A DNA stretch of 64,000 bases from Blastococcus sp. CT_GayMR19 (GTDB taxonomy: Bacteria > Actinomycetota > Actinomycetes > Mycobacteriales > Geodermatophilaceae): positions 41,331 through 105,330 of the forward strand of contig NZ_SPQL01000015.1 of NCBI RefSeq assembly GCF_004570385.1, in the 5' to 3' direction. This document shows, one piece after another, positions 1 to 8,910 of this stretch. How positions within the stretch are numbered: position 1 is the stretch's first letter; each line of letters begins with the position of its first letter. A program made the translations under genes and the position numbers. The notes beneath the pieces are model-generated. The model made no database searches. It was not told the DNA's origin and saw only the letters and a list, made by a program, of their open reading frames with translations.

Positions 1-775
1 CGTCGAGACCGGCGGCGCCCACCTGACCCGACTTCAGCGCATCGGCAAGGGCTTCCTCGTCGACGAGCCCGCCGCGCGCGGCGTTGACGATGATCACGCC
101 GCGCTTGGTGGTCGCCAGCTCGGCGGCGCCGATCAGGCCCACGGTCTCCGGCGTCTTCGGCAGGTGGATCGTGATGAAGTCCGACTCCCGGAGCAGCTCC
201 TCCAGCGAGACCAGCCGGACGCCGAGCTGCGCGGCCCGGCCGGGCTGGATGTAGGGGTCGTAGGCGATCAGCGTGACGCCGAAGGCAGCCAGGCGCTGGG
301 CCACGAGGATGCCGATCCGGCCGAGGCCGACGACGCCGACCGTCTTGTCGGTGACCTCCACGCCCATGAACTTCGACCGCTTCCAGGCGCCCTCGCGCAG
401 GGAGGCGTCGGCCGCCGGGATCTGCCGGGCCGCGGCCAGCAGCAGGGCGACGGCGTGCTCGGCCGCGCTGACGATGTTGGACGTCGGCGCGTTGACGACC
501 ATGACGCCCCGCTCCGTGGCGGCGGCGACGTCGACGTTGTCCAGGCCGATGCCGGCGCGGGCGACCACCTTCAGGTTCGGGGCCGCGGACAGCGCCTCGG
601 TGTCGATCTGGGTCGCGCTGCGGACCAGCACCGCCGCGGCGTCGGCCAGCGCGGGCAGCAGCGCGGCCCGGTCGGTCCCGTCGACGTGCCGGATCTCGAC
701 GTCCGTGCCGAGCACCTCCAGGACGCTCGGCGCGAGCTCTTCGGCGATCAGGACGACGGGCAGAGTCGTGGTCAC
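1..775 (-). CDS. serA: D-3-phosphoglycerate dehydrogenase, N-terminal part (cut by window edge)
   Basis: This is the first 258 residues of a phosphoglycerate dehydrogenase, which oxidises 3-phosphoglycerate with NAD+ in the first committed step of serine synthesis. The substrate-binding half is followed by the Rossmann motif GLGRIG, and the catalytic Arg sits in VNAARGG. The family's C-terminal half (rest of the catalytic domain, allosteric and ACT domains) lies beyond position 1. The GTG at 773-775 is chosen because it precedes the conserved N-terminus (TTTLPVVLIAEELAP) and has a -10-like TAGGCT 8 nt upstream, consistent with a leaderless transcript. It lies just beyond the ilvBHC genes on the same strand, separated from them by two membrane-protein genes. 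Product certain; start likely. Confidence 0.95.
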   Translation of the reverse strand, partial: MTTTLPVVLIAEELAPSVLEVLGTDVEIRHVDGTDRAALLPALADAAAVLVRSATQIDTEALSAAPNLKVVARAGIGLDNVDVAAATERGVMVVNAPTSNIVSAAEHAVALLLAAARQIPAADASLREGAWKRSKFMGVEVTDKTVGVVGLGRIGILVAQRLAAFGVTLIAYDPYIQPGRAAQLGVRLVSLEELLRESDFITIHLPKTPETVGLIGAAELATTKRGVIIVNAARGGLVDEEALADALKSGQVGAAGLD

Positions 776-783
776 GGGGCGTC

Positions 784-789
784 AGCCTA
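784..789 (-). promoter_or_regulatory. -10 box of serA, leaderless type
   Basis: TAGGCT on the minus strand ends 8 nt before the serA GTG, and no Shine-Dalgarno sequence is present. This spacing places the transcription start at or next to the start codon. Confidence 0.5.
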
Positions 790-920
790 ACCGGGGGGTC
801 CGTGGCCCCGACGGTCCACCCGGACGACCGAGCCGCCGGTGGGCTCGAACTCGCCCCGCCGGGGTCGCTGAGACGGGTCACAAGCAGGTTGCAGAACCCC
901 CACCGCGCTCGCAGCGGTCC

Positions 921-926
921 TACACT
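921..926 (+). promoter_or_regulatory. Candidate -10 box for the 980-1540 membrane protein
   Basis: TACACT lies in the serA to membrane-protein gap (776-979). It would start a transcript with a leader of about 47 nt, which carries the AGGAGG ribosome site before the ATG at 980. No convincing -35 is seen. Confidence 0.35.
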
Positions 927-979
927 CCGCCACCGGTCCGCCACCGCGGCGGAATGGACGTCCAGGAGGAAATCACCCC

Positions 980-1540
980 ATGTCCAGTCCCACGCCGCCC
1001 GGGTCCGACCCGAACTATCCGCAGGGGAACGCTCCGCAGGGGCAGCCCGGGTGGAACGCCCCCCAGGGGCCTCCCCAGGGCTACGGCGGCCCCGCGCCGG
1101 CCTACTCCGGCCCGGTGGGACCGGGGGGCACCGGCCAGCGCCCGGGCACGGTGACCGCAGCCGCGGTCACCGGCATCGCCTGGGGCGGCCTCGGCACCCT
1201 GTTCGGGCTGCTCGGCATCTTCGGGGCATCCGTCGCCGAGGACCTCGGGATCGAGCTGTCGGCCCTCGACGTCGTCCTGGGCATCCTCAGCATCGCCGCC
1301 GCCGTCGCGCTGCTCGTGGGCGGCATCCAGGTGTTCCAGGGCAAGGCGCCCAAGCTGCTCCTGTACGCCGCCTACGCCGGCCTGGCCCTCTGGGTGCTCG
1401 GTGTCCTCCTGAGCATCACGCAGGGCTACGGCTTCTCGGCCCTCAGCCTGGTCAGCCTGATCGTCCTGGGCGCGATCGTGGCCCTGCTGGTGCAGCCGCA
1501 GTCCAAGGAGTACTTCGCCGCACGGGGGCAGAGCGTCTGA
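980..1540 (+). CDS. Pro/Gly/Gln-rich small integral membrane protein
   Basis: This 186-residue protein of unknown function has a disordered N-terminus of about 55 residues, rich in Pro, Gly and Gln (GNAPQGQPGWNAPQG). About four hydrophobic segments follow, at roughly residues 60-82, 88-112, 118-140 and 146-168, and the C-terminus is short and charged. The start is well supported by AGGAGG 7-8 nt before the ATG. It is convergent with a second, unrelated-looking repeat-bearing membrane protein (1611-2165) and shares its terminator. Actinobacterial proteins of this architecture are usually annotated as hypothetical. A cell-envelope role is only an inference. Confidence 0.85.
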   Translation: MSSPTPPGSDPNYPQGNAPQGQPGWNAPQGPPQGYGGPAPAYSGPVGPGGTGQRPGTVTAAAVTGIAWGGLGTLFGLLGIFGASVAEDLGIELSALDVVLGILSIAAAVALLVGGIQVFQGKAPKLLLYAAYAGLALWVLGVLLSITQGYGFSALSLVSLIVLGAIVALLVQPQSKEYFAARGQSV

Positions 1541-1548
1541 CGTCCCGA

Positions 1549-1597
1549 GAACGCGGAACGGCCCCCGCTGCCTGGCAGCGGGGGCCGTTCCGCGTTC
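1549..1597. terminator. Bidirectional terminator with a perfect 24-bp stem
   Basis: Positions 1549-1572 are exactly complementary to 1574-1597, giving a very stable GC-rich hairpin with almost no loop. It sits between two convergent stop codons (1540 and 1611) and serves both genes. No U-run follows on either side, as is common in actinobacteria. Confidence 0.85.
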
Positions 1598-1610
1598 GTG
1601 GGGTGAGCGG

Positions 1611-2165
1611 TCAGGGAGACGTACTCAGCGAGAACACCGCGACGAGAAAGATCAGCGACGGGATCAGGGCCAGGATGCCGAGCACCAGCCCGGCGATCGC
1701 CAGACCGTTGCTCGCCCCGGTGCGCTTGGCCTGGGACATCCCGAGCGCGCCCAAGGCGATCCCGCATGCGGCAAGGATCAGCCCCAGGAACGGCACCCAG
1801 CAGAGCAGCAGACCGACCAGGCCGGTGACGAACCCGGCGATGCCCATGCCGTTGGAAGGCGCCGGCTGTCCCGCCGACCCCGGCTGGGCCTGGTAGGCCT
1901 GGGCCGGATATCCCTGCGGCTGGTAACCCTGCGGCTGGTAGCCCTGCGGCTGGTAACCCTGCGGCTGGTAACCCTGCGGCTGGTAGCCCTGCGATGGGTA
2001 ACCCTGGGGCTGGTGACCCTGCGATGGGTAGCCCTGCGGCTGGTAGCCCTGCCCCAGGTCGGGCGGTCCCGGGTACCCGGCCGATTCGCCATAGGGCGTC
2101 GGCGGCTGCTGCGCCTGGCCGTAGGGGACCTGCTGGTCGCCCCGGTCGTCGCTGTCGTTGCTCAC
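1611..2165 (-). CDS. DUF4190-like membrane protein with tandem GYQPQ repeats
   Basis: This 184-residue protein begins with a Gln/Pro/Gly/Tyr-rich tail (residues about 1-105). The tail contains roughly ten tandem pentapeptides of the type GYQPQ, with GYPSQ and GHQPQ variants. Two hydrophobic segments follow (about 108-142 and 152-178), separated by a short polar hinge with the pattern ALGMSQAKRTGASNGLAIAGL. This two-helix layout resembles the DUF4190 family, whose function is unknown. The GTG start is preceded by GAGGGA. Such low-complexity tails often interact with the cell wall or drive clustering; that is an inference. Repeat number may vary between strains. Confidence 0.85.
   Translation of the reverse strand: MSNDSDDRGDQQVPYGQAQQPPTPYGESAGYPGPPDLGQGYQPQGYPSQGHQPQGYPSQGYQPQGYQPQGYQPQGYQPQGYQPQGYPAQAYQAQPGSAGQPAPSNGMGIAGFVTGLVGLLLCWVPFLGLILAACGIALGALGMSQAKRTGASNGLAIAGLVLGILALIPSLIFLVAVFSLSTSP
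1906..2050 (-). repeat. 15-bp tandem repeat encoding GYQPQ units
   Basis: About ten imperfect 15-nt units (ggctggtaaccctgc and variants) lie in frame in the membrane-protein gene. Mostly synonymous and Tyr/His or Gln/Ser changes separate the copies. A multiple of three keeps the reading frame if units are gained or lost. Confidence 0.9.
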
Positions 2166-2289
2166 GACTGTCCCTCGATCCGTCGTCGGCGCTTCCGACT
2201 CGGGAGCACAGTGGATGGCGCGGCGACCGCTGGCAAGGGGGCGCGCTGTGGGCAGGTGGGCGGCGTCGGTCTCCCGCCGCCCGCTCGCC

Positions 2290-2324
2290 GGACGGCCCCG
2301 CTGCCCGTGGCAGCGGGGCCGTCC
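2290..2324 (-). terminator. Terminator of the ilvBHC operon
   Basis: A perfect 16-bp stem (2290-2305 with 2309-2324) and a 3-nt loop lie 16 nt downstream of the ilvC stop codon. No U-run follows. It also separates ilvC from the membrane-protein gene at 2165. Confidence 0.8.
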
Positions 2325-2340
2325 TGCGTGGCGGCAGCGG

Positions 2341-3435
<1,095 letters not shown>

Positions 3436-3963
3436 TCAGGCGGAGCGTTCGACCGGGCGCAACGTACCCGCGCCGCTCATCGACCGCGGGCCGCGGCCCA
3501 GCGCGACGGTGCCCGACTGCGCCATCTCCTTGATGCCCAGCGGGGCGAGGACGGCCAGCAGCGCCTGGAGCTTGTCGGGGGTCCCGGTGGCCTCCAGGGT
3601 CACCGTGTCGGTGTTGACGTCGACCACGCGGGCGCGGAAGAGCTCGGCGGTCTGCAGCACCTGGGTGCGCTCGGCCATCGGCGCGCGGACCTTGACAAGC
3701 AGCAGCTCGCGCTGGACCGCGGCGCTGCCGTCCAGCTCCACGATCTTGATGACCTCGATCAGCTTGTTCAGCTGCTTGGTGATCTGCTCGAGCGGCTGGC
3801 TCTCCGCCTCGGCGACGATCGTCATCCGGGAGAGGTCGGGGTTCTCCGTCGGCCCGACGGCGAGGGACTCGATGTTGAACCCGCGGCGGCTGAACAGCGC
3901 CGAGACGCGGGCCAGGACACCGGACTTGTTCTCGACCAGCACGGACAGCGTGTGTCTGCTCAT
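3436..3963 (-). CDS. ilvH: Acetolactate synthase regulatory (small) subunit
   Basis: The small subunit binds IlvB, raises its activity and passes on valine feedback inhibition. The 175-residue length is typical. An ACT domain fills residues 1-75 (TLSVLVENKSGVLARVSALFSRRGFNI, seen as shorter pieces), with the conserved Gly-rich valine-site loop. A second ACT-like domain covers about 85-160. The ATG lies 25 nt after the ilvB stop, so the two are cotranscribed. The name ilvN is also used for this subunit. Confidence 0.97.
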   Translation of the reverse strand: MSRHTLSVLVENKSGVLARVSALFSRRGFNIESLAVGPTENPDLSRMTIVAEAESQPLEQITKQLNKLIEVIKIVELDGSAAVQRELLLVKVRAPMAERTQVLQTAELFRARVVDVNTDTVTLEATGTPDKLQALLAVLAPLGIKEMAQSGTVALGRGPRSMSGAGTLRPVERSA

Positions 3964-3988
3964 CTGTTCTCTCCCACCCTGCCCACCC

Positions 3989-5872
3989 TCAGACCTGCCC
4001 TTCGCCGAAGACCGGGCGCACGTCGCGCGCGGCCAGGATGTCGTCGTTGCTGGCGCCCGCGGCCACCATCGGCCAGACCTGCGCGTCGTGGCCGACGACG
4101 AAGTCGATGACCACCGGGGCGTCGTCGATCGCCATGGCCTTCTCGATCACCGCGTCCACGTCCTCCCTGCTCTCGCAGCGCAGGCCGACGCAGCCCAGCG
4201 CCTCGGCCAGGGTGACGAAGTCGGGGATCCGGACGGGCTTGGGCTTCCCGTCGGCGTCCAGGGCGTGCAGCTTGGTGCTGGAGTACCGCCCCTCGTAGAA
4301 GAGGGTCTGCCACTGCCGCACCATGCCGAGGTTGCCGTTGTTGATGACGGCGACCTTGATCGGGATGCCCTCGATGGCGCAGGTGGCCAGCTCCTGGTTG
4401 GTCATCTGGAAGCAGCCGTCGCCGTCGATCGCCCAGACGGTGGTCTCCGGGCGGCCGTACTTGGCGCCCATCGCCGCGGGGACGGCGTAGCCCATGGTCC
4501 CGAGGCCGCCGCTGTTGAGCCACGTGTTCGGCTTCTCGTACTTCACGAACTGGGCCGCCCACATCTGGTGCTGGCCGACGCCCGCGGCGTAGATCGCGTC
4601 CGGCCCGGCGATCGCACCGAGCCGCTCGATGACGTACTGCGGCGAGAGCGAGCCGTCCTCGGGCCAGTCGTAGCCCAGCGGGTAGCGCGACCGCCAGTCG
4701 TCCAGCTGCGCCCACCAGGCGGCCAGGTCGGGCGTCCGGCCGGCCTCGTGCTCGCCGCGCAGCGCCTCGATCAGCTGGAGGATGGTCTCGCGGGCGTCGC
4801 CGACGATCGGCACGTCGGCCTTGCGGTTCTTGCCGATCTCGGCGGGGTCGATGTCGGCGTGCACGACCAGCGCGTCGGGCGCGAAGCTGGACAGCTGCCC
4901 GGTGACCCGGTCGTCGAAGCGCGCGCCGAGCGCGACCAGGAGGTCCGCCTTCTGCAGCGCCGTCACCGCGGTGACGTTGCCGTGCATGCCGGGCATGCCC
5001 AGGTTCAGCGGGTGGCTGTCGGGGAAGGCACCGCGGGCCATCAGGGTCGTGACGACCGGCGCGCCGGTGAGCTCGGCCAGCTCGGCGAGCTCCTCCGTGG
5101 CGCCGGCCTTGAGCACACCGCCCCCCACGTACAGGACGGGGCGGCTGGCGCCGGCGATCAGCGAGGCCGCCTCGCGCACCTGCTTGCCGTGCGGGCGGGT
5201 CGTGGGCTTGTAGCCGGGGAGGTCCATCCGCGGCGGCCAGGCGAAGTTCGTGCGTGCCTGCAGCACGTCCTTCGGGATGTCGACCAGCACCGGTCCCGGC
5301 CGCCCGGTCGAGGCCAGGTGGAAGGCCTCGGCGATCCGCTGCGGGATCTCGTCGGCCCGGGTCACCAGGAAGTTGTGCTTCGTCACCGGCATGGTGATGC
5401 CGCGGATGTCGGCCTCCTGGAAGGCGTCGGTCCCGATGGCGTGGCTGGGCACCTGGCCGGTGATCGCGACCATCGGCACGGAGTCCATGTGCGCGTCGGC
5501 GAGGGGGGTCACCAGGTTGGTCGCGCCCGGCCCCGAGGTCGCCATGCAGACCCCGACCTTGCCCGTCGCCTGCGCGTACCCGGTGGCCGCGTGCCCCGCA
5601 CCCTGCTCGTGCCGGACCAGGACGTGGCGGACCTTCGAGTCGAACAGCGGGTCGTAGGCGGGCAGGATCGCCCCGCCCGGGATGCCGAAGATCACCTCGA
5701 CCCCCATGGCCTCCAGCGAGCGGATGAGGCTCTGCGCTCCGGTGATCCCCGTGGCCGGCTCGACCGCGGCGGCGCCGACGGAGGAAGCCGTGGTCTCGAC
5801 GCCGGCGAGGGACGCCGCCGCCTCACGGGTGGCGGCCTCGGGGTTGGCGGGCTCGCGCGGGGTGGTGGTCAT
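3989..5872 (-). CDS. ilvB: Acetolactate synthase large (catalytic) subunit
   Basis: IlvB is the thiamine-diphosphate enzyme that condenses two pyruvates, or pyruvate with 2-oxobutyrate, at the start of branched-chain amino acid synthesis. It has 627 residues. Glu89 in [11 protein letters not shown] is the cofactor-activating glutamate. The thiamine-diphosphate/Mg motif starts at [12 protein letters not shown] near residue 500, and FAD-domain motifs are normal. The Ala/Glu-rich extension of about 45 residues before [10 protein letters not shown] is common in actinobacteria. The ATG at 5870-5872 is chosen over an upstream TTG because AGGAGA lies 8 nt before it and the upstream TTG lies in the attenuator. 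Confidence 0.98.
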   Translation of the reverse strand: MTTTPREPANPEAATREAAASLAGVETTASSVGAAAVEPATGITGAQSLIRSLEAMGVEVIFGIPGGAILPAYDPLFDSKVRHVLVRHEQGAGHAATGYAQATGKVGVCMATSGPGATNLVTPLADAHMDSVPMVAITGQVPSHAIGTDAFQEADIRGITMPVTKHNFLVTRADEIPQRIAEAFHLASTGRPGPVLVDIPKDVLQARTNFAWPPRMDLPGYKPTTRPHGKQVREAASLIAGASRPVLYVGGGVLKAGATEELAELAELTGAPVVTTLMARGAFPDSHPLNLGMPGMHGNVTAVTALQKADLLVALGARFDDRVTGQLSSFAPDALVVHADIDPAEIGKNRKADVPIVGDARETILQLIEALRGEHEAGRTPDLAAWWAQLDDWRSRYPLGYDWPEDGSLSPQYVIERLGAIAGPDAIYAAGVGQHQMWAAQFVKYEKPNTWLNSGGLGTMGYAVPAAMGAKYGRPETTVWAIDGDGCFQMTNQELATCAIEGIPIKVAVINNGNLGMVRQWQTLFYEGRYSSTKLHALDADGKPKPVRIPDFVTLAEALGCVGLRCESREDVDAVIEKAMAIDDAPVVIDFVVGHDAQVWPMVAAGASNDDILAARDVRPVFGEGQV

Positions 5873-5927
5873 CTCGGCGTTCTCCTGGCCTTGCTGTGTT
5901 CTGGCTGGATGGTTCGGGCCGGGCAAC

Positions 5928-5960
5928 AAAAAACCCCTCGTGCCACAGGCACGGAGGGGT
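5928..5960 (-). terminator. Attenuator terminator of the ilvBHC leader
   Basis: The minus-strand transcript forms a stem from cccctc-cgtgcc and ggcacg-agggg, with one bulged base and a 3-nt loop. Six U residues follow directly. A textbook U-tailed terminator 55 nt before the ilvB start, downstream of a leader peptide, is the hallmark of transcription attenuation. Confidence 0.85.
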
Positions 5961-5961
5961 C

Positions 5962-5988
5962 AGCGCGTCGGTCGGCGACCGACGCGCT
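5962..5988 (-). promoter_or_regulatory. Leader hairpin overlapping the leader-peptide stop codon
   Basis: Two exact 13-nt inverted arms (5962-5974 and 5976-5988) form a hairpin that starts inside the TAG stop of the leader peptide. A ribosome at the stop codon or stalled on the Leu-Val-Val codons would cover the first arm. It is probably the pause or competing hairpin. The exact antiterminator partner is not resolved. CCUCGU in the leader codons is complementary to ACGAGG in the terminator's 3' arm. Confidence 0.65.
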
Positions 5989-6040
5989 AGGCGACTACGA
6001 GGCTGCGGGGGCAGCGGGCGTGCAGACAGGGGCGAGGCAC
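5987..6040 (-). CDS. ilvBHC leader peptide (17 residues, Leu-Val-Val)
   Basis: The reading frame is GTG CCT CGC ... CTC GTA GTC GCC TAG, giving MPRPCLHARCPRSLVVA. Three consecutive branched-chain codons (Leu-Val-Val) fall two codons before the stop, where a slow ribosome would sense uncharged tRNA-Leu or tRNA-Val. A promoter TTGACG-18 nt-CACAGT puts the transcription start at or beside the GTG, so the leader ORF is probably leaderless. An upstream in-frame GTG at 6044-6046 would make it 19 residues, but it lies between the -10 and the predicted transcript start. Corynebacterium ilvBNC attenuation uses a similar short LVVV leader peptide. Confidence 0.8.
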   Translation of the reverse strand: MPRPCLHARCPRSLVVA

Positions 6041-6046
6041 GGACAC

Positions 6047-6076
6047 ACTGTGCGCCCTGCCGGGCGGGGGCGTCAA
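6047..6076 (-). promoter_or_regulatory. Promoter of the ilvBHC leader transcript
   Basis: On the minus strand TTGACG (6071-6076) and CACAGT (6047-6052) are spaced by 18 nt. The predicted start falls 6-7 nt downstream, at the leader-peptide GTG. A short inverted repeat TGGAC-6 nt-GTCCA lies just upstream (about 6095-6110) and might be an operator. Confidence 0.6.
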
Positions 6077-6165
6077 CCAGCCTGTCCCACACAGTGGACT
6101 CTGCTGTCCATTTTCGGCGACCGCACGCCGGGTCGGCGCAGGACGGGGCCGCCTCTGGACACCGG

Positions 6166-8811
6166 TCAGGCTCGGCTCACCATGCCCGGCCAGAGAGCTC
6201 CCGCGTTGTCGGACAGGATCGCCGTCAGCTCCCCCAGCGGCACGGGGCGCGAGATGAGGTACCCCTGCGCGAATCCGACGCCGAACTCGCACAGGGCCGT
6301 GAGCTGGGCCGCGGTCTCGACGCCCTCGGCGACGACGTCCAGGTTCAGCGCCAGGCCCACGCCGACGACCGACGCGCAGAGCGCACGCATCTGCGGGTCG
6401 CGGTCGATCCGGGTGATCAGCGCCCGGTCCAGCTTGACGATGTTGGTCGGCAGCCGGGTCAGGTCCGACAGTGCCGAGGAGCCGCCGCCGAAGCCCTCCA
6501 CCGCGACGTTCACACCCAGGAAGCGCAGGGCGGAGACGTCGAGGCCGACCCGCTCGTCCGCCACGGCGACGGCGGCGGCGTTGAGCTGCAGGACCAGCCG
6601 CTCCGGCGCCAGGCCCGAGCGGTCGAGTGCGTTCCGCACATCGGTGACCAGCGTGCCGGTCGCGACGTAGCCGGCCGGGAGCTTCATGCCCATCCGCAGG
6701 GGGGCCCCGGAGGACGGCAGCGTGACGACGGCGGCCGTGGCCTGTTGGAGCGCCCACCGCAGCAGGTCCCCGATCACGCCGGCCCGCTCCGCGACGAGGA
6801 GGAACTCCGCGGGCGGGATCTCCCCCAGCGTGGGGTGCCGCCAGCGCAGCATCGCCTCGATGCCGGTGATCCGGCGCTCCTGCAGCGAGACGATCGGCTG
6901 GAAGAGCAGGAACAGCTCCTCCCGGGCGCAGGCGCCCGCCAGGTCGTTCCGCAGCCGGTCCAGGCGATCGGCGGCCTCGCCGAGCTCCGGGCGGAAGCGC
7001 ACGGCCGAGCCGACGCCGGCCGCGTGCGCGGCGCGGACCGCGAGGTCCGCGCGGGCCAGCAGCGCCTCGACGCCCAGGCCGTCGTCCAGCGGCACGAGTC
7101 CGATCCCGGCTGTCAGTTCGACGATCCCGGACGGCGTGGGGATGGGCCGCTCCACCACGGCCAGGCAGCGTGCGGCGAGGCGGTCGACGTCGGCGTCGTC
7201 CCCGGACGCGAGGACGGCGAAGGCGCCTCCGCCCATGCGCGCCACGACGTCCTCGACGCGGACCGTGCCGCGCAACCGCTGCCCGATCTCGGTGACCATC
7301 ATGCGGACGCGCTCGCGGCCGGCGTGCTCGCGGGCGGCGGCCAGCCCGTTCAGCTCGATCGTGAGCAGGGTGGACGGCGCCGCAGCGGGTTCCCCCACCG
7401 CCGCCTGGAGCTCCCGGAGGAGGCCGGCCCGATTGGGGAGGCCGGTCATGGGGTCGGTGTAGGCGACGCTCTGCAGCGCCTGCTCGCGCGCGTGGCGGTC
7501 GGTCATGTCGCGGCAGTGCAGCACCACGGCACCGACGTCCACGTGGTCCCGCAGGTCGGAGATGCCCGCTTCCAGGTAGCGCCAGACGCCCTCGGCGTCG
7601 GCCAGCCGCAGGAGCAGCAGGCCGGCGCCGGGCTCCGGCCCGGAGGACGTGGGCACCGCCAGGGCGGCCGCGAGCGTGGCGGCGTCGTCGGGGTGCACGG
7701 CGTCCAGCAGCGGGCGGCCGACAAGGTCCCCGGCGGCGCCACCGAGGGCCCGCTCGAGAGCGGGTGAGGCCCAGCTCACGGTGAGCGCGTCGTCCACGAT
7801 GACGACGGCGTCCCCGCTCGAGCGGACCAGCGAGCGGAAGTAGGCCTCGCTGCGGCGGAGGCGGGCGGCCATGCGCCGCTCGTCGCGGGCGGAGACCCAC
7901 CGGTGGGCGGCGGCCAGCACGACGCACAGCACGGCGCCGGCGACGGTCACCCCGCTCGGCACGTGCCCGAGCATGGTCGCGGCGCCGACGACGGTCACCG
8001 CGAGGACCATCGCGACGTGCGGGAGCAGCTGCCCCAGCTCCGTGGACCGGCCGGAGGCCGGCGCGTCGGCGGGAGCGGAGTCGGCACCACGGTCGACCAG
8101 CGGGGCCAGGGCGAGCAGGCACAGCCCGCCGGCGAGCAGGAACCGGCTGGCCTCGACCCCGCCCGGCGTACCGGACAGCATCGCGGAGGTGCCCAGTCCC
8201 CGGCCGCCGGTGAGCAGCACGGTGGCGCCGAACAGGGCGAGCGCCATCGTCTGCCGGCGCCCCTCGATGACGCCCAGCAGCGTCAGCGCGGCGGCCATGG
8301 TGGCCGAGGTGGCGACGACCGCCCCGCCGAGGACGAACTGCTCGCCCAGGCCGAAGGAGGACCAGCGGCCGCCGGGGCCGACCACGAGCAGCTGCACGCC
8401 CACGAGGCAGGCGGTGAGGAACAGGGCGACCTCGACGCCCACCCGGAGCCCGCCCGCGCGCAGCCGGTCGCGGCCCACCAGCGTCAGGACGGCCACGATG
8501 GCGACGAGGTAGGCGGGCACCGTGGGCAGCCAGCGCAGGACGACGAGCTGCAGGACGTCGGCCGGCCCGACGAGGACGGCGACGAGGTGCCCGAGCGCGG
8601 GCAGCAGCGGGGCGACGGCGAGCAGCTGCCAGCTCCGCCGGTGCTCGTCCCGGGACCGCGCCGCGCACCGGATCACGACGGCGGCGGCCAGGCCGGCGAG
8701 CGCGACCGCGGCGTCGCCCAGGGGGCGCAGCGCGGGGTTGCCGACGGGCGCCGCGCAGGCGAGCGCCACCGGCACGGCGCCCGCGAGCAGCCACCATCGA
8801 CGCGGTTCCAT
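6166..8811 (-). CDS. Membrane PAS-GGDEF-EAL protein with degenerate catalytic motifs
   Basis: This 881-residue protein has about 8 transmembrane helices (residues 1-310), a PAS-like domain (about 320-440), a GGDEF domain (about 450-610) and an EAL domain (about 620-875). The cyclase signature is GGGAF (527-531) instead of GGDEF. The phosphodiesterase signature is EAM (652-654) instead of EAL. The usual EAL metal ligands are also lost: the NLS motif is GMKLPA and DDFGTG is EGFGGG. The RxxD inhibitory site is kept (RVED, five residues before GGGAF). It is therefore probably a c-di-GMP receptor or a structural partner and not an enzyme. The ATG start is the first in frame before the first helix. 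It sits upstream of the ilv leader on the same strand. Confidence 0.9.
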   Translation of the reverse strand: MEPRRWWLLAGAVPVALACAAPVGNPALRPLGDAAVALAGLAAAVVIRCAARSRDEHRRSWQLLAVAPLLPALGHLVAVLVGPADVLQLVVLRWLPTVPAYLVAIVAVLTLVGRDRLRAGGLRVGVEVALFLTACLVGVQLLVVGPGGRWSSFGLGEQFVLGGAVVATSATMAAALTLLGVIEGRRQTMALALFGATVLLTGGRGLGTSAMLSGTPGGVEASRFLLAGGLCLLALAPLVDRGADSAPADAPASGRSTELGQLLPHVAMVLAVTVVGAATMLGHVPSGVTVAGAVLCVVLAAAHRWVSARDERRMAARLRRSEAYFRSLVRSSGDAVVIVDDALTVSWASPALERALGGAAGDLVGRPLLDAVHPDDAATLAAALAVPTSSGPEPGAGLLLLRLADAEGVWRYLEAGISDLRDHVDVGAVVLHCRDMTDRHAREQALQSVAYTDPMTGLPNRAGLLRELQAAVGEPAAAPSTLLTIELNGLAAAREHAGRERVRMMVTEIGQRLRGTVRVEDVVARMGGGAFAVLASGDDADVDRLAARCLAVVERPIPTPSGIVELTAGIGLVPLDDGLGVEALLARADLAVRAAHAAGVGSAVRFRPELGEAADRLDRLRNDLAGACAREELFLLFQPIVSLQERRITGIEAMLRWRHPTLGEIPPAEFLLVAERAGVIGDLLRWALQQATAAVVTLPSSGAPLRMGMKLPAGYVATGTLVTDVRNALDRSGLAPERLVLQLNAAAVAVADERVGLDVSALRFLGVNVAVEGFGGGSSALSDLTRLPTNIVKLDRALITRIDRDPQMRALCASVVGVGLALNLDVVAEGVETAAQLTALCEFGVGFAQGYLISRPVPLGELTAILSDNAGALWPGMVSRA

Positions 8812-8864
8812 GCCGGAGATCTCGGCATCCGGACCGAGGGGAACGAGCCGGGCCCCTCCGGCCT

Positions 8865-8882
8865 CACCCCTCCGAGGGGGTG
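8865..8882 (-). terminator. Hairpin downstream of ilvD
   Basis: CACCCC and GGGGTG form a short GC stem with a small loop, 28 nt after the ilvD stop. It is a likely terminator without a U-run. Confidence 0.45.
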
Positions 8883-8910
8883 TCCTCGACCGGGCGGACC
8901 CGCGGCCCGG

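Noticed and set aside
1906..2050. CRISPR array
   Set aside because: 15-nt units have no spacers and encode a pentapeptide repeat.
5873..5929. TTG start extending IlvB by 19 residues
   Set aside because: The TTG lies in the U-tract of the attenuator, and AGGAGA supports the ATG at 5872.
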